Shown one piece after another: positions 56,251-64,000 of a DNA stretch of 64,000 nucleotides; positions within the stretch are counted from its first letter, which is position 1, and each line of letters starts with the position of its first letter. The stretch comes from Rhododendron vialii. Lineage: Eukaryota > Streptophyta > Magnoliopsida > Ericales > Ericaceae. The translations under genes were made by a program, and so were the position numbers. The notes beneath the pieces were generated by a model. It was not told where the DNA came from, searched no databases, and saw only the letters and a program-made list of their open reading frames with translations. The DNA lies in assembly GCF_030253575.1 (NCBI RefSeq), contig NC_080564.1:6864501-6928500 (forward strand), given 5' to 3'.

Positions 56251-56899
56251 CGGTGTACACTTGGACTCGTTTTTGTGTACCCGCAGATTTTTTTATTCTA
56301 TTACTTGTTAGGTCTCATCTACCGGTCCCCTTCTACATGTCTGTCCAAACGAGGCCTGTATTGATTCTATTGAAACCGACTCTAGACACTTGTGAAGGAA
56401 GGTCTAAAATTTAGAAAGTGCGGGGGAAAATAGCCATCTTCGCATTTGAAAATTTACCATGTCAAATGACTACTCGAAGAAAGCAGCAGAATCAATCAGC
56501 ACTCAGGAGCCCCCTTTTAGTTTTTAACAAAATTAGATACCCAACAAAACAAAAAAAATTCCTTCAAGTTAATCATGCGAAATATGCATTAAGGAAGAAA
56601 ACAGGGAAATACCATTTTGGAATTGTTTCGAATGGCTAGATAACTGTTTAGGCACAATATTACAGATTCCAGAATGTGTATTTCAAATGGTAACTCTCTA
56701 GGGTATTAGCATTCTCAGCATAATGCTACAAGAAAGCATGAGAGCACAGATGAAATAGACCAAGGCACAAATCATATCATCAAACCAATGTCAAATCACA
56801 GCAGCTCAAATTCAAGCGAATGGACAAAAAGGAGGAGAAGAATAACAGACTCGTGTTTCTCCAGAACACCCACAAACGCGACAAAAAAGGACAACTAGG
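56251..56899. other. Spacer and VTI1-like 3' UTR
   Basis: No gene seen; the right part is probably the 3' UTR of the minus-strand SNARE gene. Confidence 0.4.
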
Positions 56900-57346
56900 C
56901 TATTTAAGTTTGAAGTACAAGATCAAGGCGATTGCAATGACGAGGACTGCAATGATGGAGCCAATAATCCACTTGTTCTTGTTCATCCTTCTTGACATGT
57001 TGGTTAATATTTTCTTACTCCTACTAATGTTGTCATCCACTCCATGAAGCTGAAACACAAAATAGGAAATAAGTTAGATAAATATAATTGGACAGATCAC
57101 CAAATGGCAAATGAAAATGAAATAGCACAGAAGTGTACCATACTTGTTGAAGCCAAATTCGAGTACTACAGATAATTTTCAAATAGAGAGCAACGGAATT
57201 ACATGCATAGAAATGGAGTTTGTCTACAACAAACAAGGACACAGTGAGAACATCTGATCACTGGTGAAGGCGCCCAAATGTTTTTGGGATGAAAGACACA
57301 ATGACCATAAGTTCATCTGTTTGATGTTCATAACCCATCCACTCTG

Positions 57347-57395
<49 letters not shown>

Positions 57396-60353
57396 AAGAC
57401 CGAAACCCTTATATATTACATATATATATATACACACATACACACTTTTTTTTTGAACAGTCAGTCTGAGACTGAAACCCTTATTAGGAATGAAAATATA
57501 TATATTATTTAATTTTATATTCAACATATCCCCAATGTATCGTATCCTACATTTTGGAAAAGATCAAGTATCCGAATCCGTGCTTCTTAGTGAAGGGTAT
57601 GGGGGCCTCTAGTGTTTTATTGTGTGAGAGTACTTATGGATATTGTCGGATCACTATATTCTCCTCTTTTCATAGTGATTCCTCATCCAATTTTCACCCG
57701 TGGACACAAGCTTTAAAGCCCAACTGCGTACATCCTCGTGTAGTAGGTATTGTTCAGTTAAATATTTCATTAGGTTCATAATTCGTCATAACAACTCAAA
57801 CAATCAAATATCAATAATAAAATCACAAGCACTAGTGGGTATCACCGTGGTATTGGCGTGTAAGAGAGACTGGCGTTGTTGGTGCAAATCCTGAAGAATT
57901 GAAACACCAAGCTCCTCTGTCTCCAACATGGTCCTTCTACTTTCTCTAACCCTGTCACTGGATTTGTTTAATCTTTCAGTTGACATCATCAATCTTGCCC
58001 TTTGATCAGCTGATACCTATTGCAGTCATTTGCAAACAGAATAGCATTTCATGAATCAGATGAGAGAACTAATGCTATATGAGAGATCCCAGATAGATAA
58101 AAGGTAATACAAGTTCTATTGTCCTGAAAACAGACACTCAACGGCCATTGAAATGAACTCAAAATTGTCAAAATGGGACAAGAGTAAACCCAACTGGTTT
58201 CTTATCAAATGCTCGTTTAAAGGAAACCCTTACTCAAAATCTATCTCAAAGAGATACTGTGCCAACCGGCTACAGAATAGCATTACATGAATCAGATGAG
58301 AGAACTAATGCTATACGAGAGATCCCAGATAGATAAAAGGTAATACAAGTTCTATTGTCCTGAAAACAGACACTCAACGGCCATTTTAATGAACTCAAAA
58401 TTGTCAAAATGGGACAAGAGTTAACCCAACTAGTTTCTTATCAAATGCTCGTTTAAAGGAAACCCTTACTCAAAATCTATCTCAAAGAGACTGCGCCAAC
58501 CGGCTACAGAATAGCATTACATGAATCAGATGAGAGAACTACTGCTATATGAGAGATCCCAGATGAGTGCAATTTTGTTCACCCTCCTTAAAAGAGGGTG
58601 AATGATACCTTCCTTCCTATTTGTTGAAATGGTGTGGATTCCACACAAAGTGATGTCATGCTTACCATGCAATACACTTTTTGGTAAGCATGACATCACT
58701 TTATGATAGAATCCACATAATTTCAACCAATAGGGAGGAGGGTAATGTTCACCCTCTTAAGTGGAGGGTGAACAAAACTCAACTCATCCCAGATAGATAA
58801 AAGGTAATACAAGTTCTATTGTCCTGAAAACAGACACTCAACGGCCATTGAAATGAACTCAAAATTGTCAAAATGGGACAAGAGTAAACCCAACTGGTGT
58901 CTTATCAAATGCTCGTTTAAAGGAAACCCTTTCTCAAAATCTATCTCAAAGAGACACTGCGCCAACCGGCTACAAACGGGCTTTCCTACAAGGAAGCAAA
59001 AAACAAGAGACGAAAAATTAAAGCGAGCCGAACATACCGTTAGTGCATCAGCCATTCCAGATTCCAACAAATCATCTCGGGCAGCTTGGTTCAAATTAGT
59101 TGATGTAATTCGTTTGACTTCAGCTTTCAAGTTGTTCACATCAGATTTGTATTCCCTCAACTTGGCAAGCAGCACAGCCTTTACATTTGGCTGCAAACTT
59201 CTTGCCTCGAGGTCCATTTTCCGGATCTATAGAAACAGAAAGCCATGTCATATTAAATTAGAAATTTGGAAAAAAAATAAAGTTTAAGACAACAAAAGTC
59301 ACAACCATACCAAGGATTCCGCTTCATCTAGTCCAGCTTTTATTTCTGAAACTTTCTGCTTCTTTTGCTCTGCAAATAAGGGGACGTCGTAATTTCTTTA
59401 GATCCATATCCAATCATCCTCCTTTTTCTGGATAAGTAGATATTCAATATTCCATGACAAAGGAAAAACCGAAACCAAGAAGTGGAAAATATTGAAAATT
59501 CCAACATGTTTCTGTCAGAGAACCACAAGGACAATATAATTAATGGTTCTCAAATCCACCTTGCTAGCGAGGGCGTATATACAGCCCTGTAAAGAGCCAA
59601 TGCAAACGCGTTCAACACACAATTCTAACGGATTAGAGTCGGCTGCAAGTAAGTGGTGCCATCACTTATTTCTATTTAAAGAAAAAAGGAGTCACATCTT
59701 CTTCCCTATTCTACGGTATCTTTTCCGTTTGCTTCTCCTTGGTTTGAAATTAGTGCTAAACAAAGGAAGGAAATGCTGGAAACTAGTCTATGGATTTGGT
59801 GACAATGTATAAATCACGCATCTTTAAGGTTCCACAGAGTTCAACCAATACTTATTGAGAAAGCCTATACACATATTTTGCATAAGTGGTTCTTCGTACT
59901 ACTTTTCCCTTTTTGGTAATAATAAAAATGCTTACTATAGAGAAAGGAGAAATGGATTAGAACACATTGCCAACACCTTTTTAATTACACAGTAGATCTA
60001 GCTGCCAGGAACAACCTATTTTGTTGATGCATTCGCAAGATTGATATGAGAGACCGAGTTGTATTTTGTCATCACTTATCATTACTTCACACAACAAAAT
60101 CGATACATGCGCATCTTTAAAAATCAACCAGGAAAAATTCCAACAGCTGCCATCTCGAAAACACGCAATTCACCAGAACAAGCATACACAGATTTTGTAT
60201 ATAACAAAGACGTATTATACAAGCTGAATCATCAAATCAAATTAGGGCTTTTTTCTCACCTCCATCGAGAAGAGTAGCTGACGTGCACTTTTTCGACAAA
60301 TTCGCCGAAAGCTCGCAATACTGGCGCTCGTACCTTTCGAATACGTCACTCAT
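56900..60353 (-). CDS. VTI11: VTI1-type Qb-SNARE (5 exons)
   Basis: A Qb-SNARE for fusion between trans-Golgi network, prevacuole and vacuole. Exons 60260-60353, 59311-59369, 59038-59226, 57846-58016, 56900-57049 encode 220 residues (Arabidopsis VTI11 has 221). The start MSDVFERYERQYCELSANLS matches the family. An N-terminal three-helix region (KKQKVSEIKAGLDEAESLIR, MDLEARSLQPNVKAVLLAKL) is followed by the SNARE motif, about residues 130-190 (TERLNKSSDRVRESRRTMLE, GVSILQDLHQQRQSLL, LHGVDDNISRSKKIL). The C-terminal membrane anchor is WIIGSIIAVLVIAIALILYF. VTI11 and VTI13 cannot be separated confidently here. Intron 3, between the 59038-59226 and 57846-58016 exons, contains a triplicated 236-bp repeat and a MITE. 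Confidence 0.94.
57353..57391. repeat. (CT)n microsatellite in the last VTI1-like intron
   Basis: About 19 CT units followed closely by a TA/CA-rich stretch at 57416-57446. Confidence 0.95.
58037..58972. repeat. Triplicated ~236-bp tandem repeat in VTI1-like intron
   Basis: Copies start with cagaatagcat at 58037, 58273 and 58507 and end ccggcta. Copies 1-3 differ by only a few bases and small indels. Copy 3 is 466 bp; subtracting the 230-bp insertion (element plus one target copy) leaves 236 bp. Confidence 0.93.
58565..58785. mobile_element. MITE with 9-bp target duplication, copy B
   Basis: A 221-bp element, gagtgcaattttgttcaccc at the left and gggtgaacaaaactcaactc at the right. It is flanked by a perfect 9-bp repeat atcccagat (58556-58564 and 58786-58794). 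The interior shares ttggtaagcatgacatcact with the element at 18339-18528. The same intron holds two uninterrupted copies of the target site in repeat units 1 and 2. Confidence 0.92.
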
Positions 60354-62283
60354 TGCTCCCCGTTAAAATCTGTACAATCAATCCGTTAATCCGATTACAA
60401 AAACAAATTTCATCGATATAATAAATACGATTAACAGATCGCTTCGACCTAAATGAAGAAAGCAATGCGCTAGGGTTTAATTAGAGCTTTGAATAGATCG
60501 ATTCGAATAATCAAACACGAATTAAGGAACTCAACTTCGAATAATTCATAGATATGATAAGAAATAGGTAGAACCTGAAACGGATCGGGAAATCTCGTCG
60601 GAGATCGAAGAGGTGGCCGGAAAAATCGCCGGAGCTCGATGGTGGATCTCAAATGATTCTGTCTGGAGACAAAGCTATTCGTGTTTTTCTCGTTCCAACC
60701 GAATGGTCATTTAACAATTAATGGAAAGCGAGGGATTGATAAAGAGAACCGGAAGGGAACGGTTTGAGAAAGACACTTTGTGCTCTTTGCTTGACACCTG
60801 TCATTCAGGGTTTTTTTTTTTTTTTTTCGCGAACCTGTTATTCTAAGTTGTTCGGTCTACGAGAAACTCTTCTCAGTGAAATTAGTTGTCTCACCCTCCC
60901 TCCAAAGTGGAGATGGAGGTTCGATTCCACATGAGGCGAATTTGGGGTTCAGGGTTATGAACAGCCTTTGGATCCTCTGTTTACTAGCATACTAATACCC
61001 TGTTAACCCCCATGATGTATACATTATTGGCAAATAAAAACATATTGTTCGGTCCACAATTGGTTCATGAATTTTTTTTGAAAACTGATTTTCGCGCGCC
61101 ACTTTTTACTAATGGCGCTCCAATTTTAATGTTAAGTAACTTTATGAACAAAGTGGGGCGCCATTAATAAAAAGTAGAGCGCGAATATCAATTTCCATTT
61201 TTTTTCTTGACAACTCACGTATCCAAGCTAGCTTTCGCGTATCTCGATAAATTTTGGGAGACTAATCTCACCGCTTGCGGAGGTCTCAATTTAAACATGA
61301 ACAAAGCTCCGTATAAAATGGTCCCAAAGGAGTTGACAACTCCTGTGAGGTTTTCAAACGGTTAATGAAATTTTCACAAATTGAGTTTCCGAAACAAATG
61401 AACAGTTTAGTTTATTTTTTATTTTGATCCAACTGTGAGCTTGGTTATCATTAATTGGAATTGTTGATTTTGTATGGCTCATTGATCATTATCCGTTTAC
61501 CATTATTTGGAAATACATTTAGATATTTTTAAAACAAGTGACACGGGTTTAAAAATTTTGAAGAAAAAGCAACACGAAATAAGAACTCTTTTATCCCAAA
61601 GTAAAAATAAGCCGATTGTTCAAAAAATATACGTTTTTTGATGGTGCATCCCCGCACAACACTATCCCCGAATCCCCGAATTTGAGCACCTTTTTTAAGC
61701 CGGAGAGAAGTGATAGAACGGTACCAACGATCACCATTATGCCCAAAAAAAAAAACACACAGCCATCATCGAGTCATTGACAAAAATAATTTCCTGAAAG
61801 AGGTCCGAAGAATTAAGCCCATGGATGAACTGTATCATATTACTGAGATATAGTAATACAGAATGTACCGAAAGAAAGATGGTATAATAGTAACTATCTC
61901 GGTTCAGTATAAGTAGTCTTTTATGCAATACAAAACTGGGGACCTTAACCGAAAACAACAGAGCAAGGGCCACCAAATGCAAAAACACTTTCCAAAGAAG
62001 AATCACTCCTCTCAGATTAATGGAGATTGAAGTTGAAGTAAAGCACATAAGCTGAAGAAACATTATGACAAAGAATTGAAGACTACACTGTCAAAGTGTC
62101 AACCACCACCGACGCATCTTCGTCCCCATACTTGCTGCTCGTACTCGTAGGTTCCACAACTCTCAGATTTGATGAGTTCCCACATCTCGGCGATAATATC
62201 TTGGTTCCCCAACTACTAATAGGTCTAGATTTTTGACAAGTTATAGAACACTAAGGCCGTATAAATGTTTATGAGAACTACTT
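60354..62283. other. Spacer between VTI1-like and GNOM-like genes
   Basis: The left end holds the VTI1-like 5' UTR; a purine/pyrimidine-balanced ccggaaaaatcgccggagct stretch near 60615 is typical of 5' leaders. The right ~200 bases are probably the GNOM-like 3' UTR. No gene in between. Confidence 0.45.
60880..61046 (+). repeat. SINE-like sequence
   Basis: ggaggttcgattccac is a good B box; the upstream part (agttgtctcaccctccctcc) is a weak A-box region. It ends near ttggcaaataaaaa. No clear target duplication. Confidence 0.5.
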
Positions 62284-64000
62284 TCAAGCTTTGGTTTCAC
62301 CTGATGGAACAAGTTGGTTCCCCTCAGATATTGGACTATCCGCTGCTTTAAAATGCTTTTTCGCCAACTGCTCCAATTCTTTTCCCGGAAACACTTCTCC
62401 TTGCAAAGATGGAGCTATATTCTTCACATGTAACCAAGTCAGTTGCCAAAAACTGTCCCCACTGATGTCGTCACCCGGTGCAAGAATCCCCTTCGTCTTC
62501 ATTACAAGCAAAGTGTTCTTCAAAAGCTCAGGGACTAGTTCATGGATCTTCTCGCTCCGTTTCCCTCTGAATTTCAGTTTCATGTATCTCTCCATGCAAT
62601 TAAGAACCCCCACCCACAATTTGCAGAAAGATTCAGATTTTGAGAGATTTTGAAGGAATTGTAAAAATGCTTTGGACAGGAGTTTCATAGACAGAGCGAG
62701 GGACCTCTCTATGTTTCCATAGTCTTTTGGAGAATTCTCCAGTGCAATTTCTAATAAGTCGTCAAGTAATTTTAATATCACCAAATCTAAACACTGCACC
62801 CACGACTCGCTTGGAAGGACGACCTCATTCACTCCGGTTAAGCACCGCTGCAAGGACAAAATCGCATGGTTTCTCACCTCCTCTCTTGGATCCAAACACA
62901 CCTTCCTGAGTCCGAGTACCAACCTCATCCACATCTCCCCTAAATCCTCGGACAATTTCTTAGCCTCCTCCATAGAAGCTTCCTTGGTCTTAAAAGACCA
63001 TTTTACTAGACAGACAACGGACCCCGCCATCAAATCCAAGGATTTGACAGACCTTTCGACATGCCCAACTCGAGATTCAGCAAACTGCCGAGCCGCGTTC
63101 ACACAAAGAACATAATTAGCCGGCAAAAGGTAGGCACCATCAGCCATAACAAACGAAAGTGTCTCAAACCCTAATTCAGATGCTTCGGGATGTCGGGCGG
63201 TGATAGAGAGCAAGGAAGTAATCGTGCGCCACCCTACGTGTGATCTTATCTGCATCGCGTTTCCTTTCACGAGGTGCATGACTTCCTGAGTGATGTGTTC
63301 ACAATACGCATCAGCGACGCGAGCGTCTAGTTTCAAAATCAGTTGCAAAGACTTGAGAAGCTCATCGGTTAGAGTTTCCTTATAAGGAAGAAGCCGCTGA
63401 CATATTCGGAGGAGTCCAAACACAGCTTTTTCTGCCAGAGAACAAGGCACTAGGGTTGAGTGGACAACATTAGCTATATGGTCATAAACACCTTGCCAAA
63501 GAAGCGTAAACCTATCCCTGTTATTCAGTGTGATTCCAATAAGCAACTCCAGACAAAAGACGGCAATTTCTTCCTCTTCGGCGGAGTTAGTCCGTTTACG
63601 ATCTCGCCCAGCAGCCAAGACGATTGCCCTAGAAAGATGTACTAGGGAATCAGCTTGCAAAAACTTACTTTCAGTAAATATGCTGTCGATGTGGCAACTT
63701 TGAATTATCTGGAGAATGTTCTGATGAGCTGCAAGTTGTTCTTCAGACGGTTGTGGCATGGGGTCCTCAGTATCAAGATACAAGAGTTGGCTGAACCGTC
63801 CGATCAGACCCGATGACTTCCTAGAAGGCACTGTTGCTGGGATACGAGATGGTGGTGTGGAACTCGTAGCGGGCCCCCCTCGATCCGAGTCAGAAGAGGG
63901 TTTTGGATCATCGACTCCATCGCTGGCAACACGGGGGAGAAACCCCAGCCTGTGCAAGCTTAAAACACAATCCACGATGTTTTTCCAACCAGATCGGATA
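62284..64000 (-). CDS. GNOM-class ARF-GEF, C-terminal part (runs off window)
   Basis: GNOM/GBF1-type large ARF guanine-nucleotide exchange factor acting at Golgi and endosomes; GNOM supports polar recycling of PIN auxin carriers. A single open exon of ~571 residues extends to the right edge without a start: codons before the first Met-like GTG read WKNIVDCVLSLHRLG, continuing the protein, so the 5' part including the Sec7 domain lies beyond the window. Visible parts are the conserved C-terminal helical domains: GLIGRFSQLLYLDTEDPMPQ, AVFCLELLIGITLNNRDRF, GWRTITSLLSITARHPEAS, WMRLVLGLRKVCLDPREEVR, ELVPELLKNTLLVMKTKGIL, LTWLHVKNIAPSLQGEVFP. The tail ends QLVPSGETKA. GNOM versus GNL1 cannot be settled from this part. 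Confidence 0.93.
   Translation of the reverse strand, partial: IRSGWKNIVDCVLSLHRLGFLPRVASDGVDDPKPSSDSDRGGPATSSTPPSRIPATVPSRKSSGLIGRFSQLLYLDTEDPMPQPSEEQLAAHQNILQIIQSCHIDSIFTESKFLQADSLVHLSRAIVLAAGRDRKRTNSAEEEEIAVFCLELLIGITLNNRDRFTLLWQGVYDHIANVVHSTLVPCSLAEKAVFGLLRICQRLLPYKETLTDELLKSLQLILKLDARVADAYCEHITQEVMHLVKGNAMQIRSHVGWRTITSLLSITARHPEASELGFETLSFVMADGAYLLPANYVLCVNAARQFAESRVGHVERSVKSLDLMAGSVVCLVKWSFKTKEASMEEAKKLSEDLGEMWMRLVLGLRKVCLDPREEVRNHAILSLQRCLTGVNEVVLPSESWVQCLDLVILKLLDDLLEIALENSPKDYGNIERSLALSMKLLSKAFLQFLQNLSKSESFCKLWVGVLNCMERYMKLKFRGKRSEKIHELVPELLKNTLLVMKTKGILAPGDDISGDSFWQLTWLHVKNIAPSLQGEVFPGKELEQLAKKHFKAADSPISEGNQLVPSGETKA

Noticed and set aside
58853-59287. Plus-strand 144-codon frame
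   Set aside because: Spans repeat copy 3 and the antisense of a VTI1-like exon; not a gene.

Overview
This is nuclear DNA from a flowering plant, almost certainly a eudicot. The evidence is AT-rich intergenic DNA, many short exons with GT-AG introns, very long GA/CT microsatellites, plant-type MITEs and SINEs, and proteins of plant families (cystathionine gamma-synthase with an MTO1 peptide, SPX, PHO1, a PLDRP1-like protein, GNOM). The species cannot be fixed from the sequence. All gene models were spliced by hand; the full-length models close in frame from ATG to stop.

Layout. 1-10209 is gene-poor: a LINE-type RNase H fragment, a degenerate AT repeat, a 110-bp GA tract, an ~800-bp near-perfect inverted repeat (3665-4470) and several MITEs. 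Then come: cystathionine gamma-synthase (+, 10210-16056, 11 exons); an SPX4-like phosphate sensor (+, 19055-22308, 3 exons); a PHO1-family SPX-EXS phosphate exporter (-, 23866-29339, 13 exons), tail to tail with the SPX4 gene; a p24 cargo receptor (-, 32727-35568); a disordered PLDRP1-like protein (-, 37979-40746); a PME31-like pectin methylesterase (+, 44599-49148); a tRNA-Ala-like gene with a damaged anticodon loop (-, 49736-49806); a small F-box-like gene with an unfamiliar C-terminus (+, 52073-55883); a duplicated scrap of 18S rDNA (56129-56250); a VTI1-type Qb-SNARE (-, 56900-60353); and the 3' part of a GNOM-class ARF-GEF (-, 62284 to the right edge).

Three genes (p24, VTI1, GNOM) act in vesicle traffic, and two neighbouring genes (SPX4-like, PHO1-like) act in phosphate homeostasis. 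Otherwise this is an ordinary mixture of housekeeping loci. The most notable points are a perfect 122-bp tandem duplication that gives the cystathionine gamma-synthase gene two identical splice acceptors, only one of which yields a full protein; the large hairpin at 3665-4470; a MITE family with two copies carrying perfect 9-bp target duplications, one sitting in a triplicated intron repeat that also preserves two empty sites; and the F-box-like gene. No intact retrovirus-like element, CRISPR array or bacterial-type system was seen.
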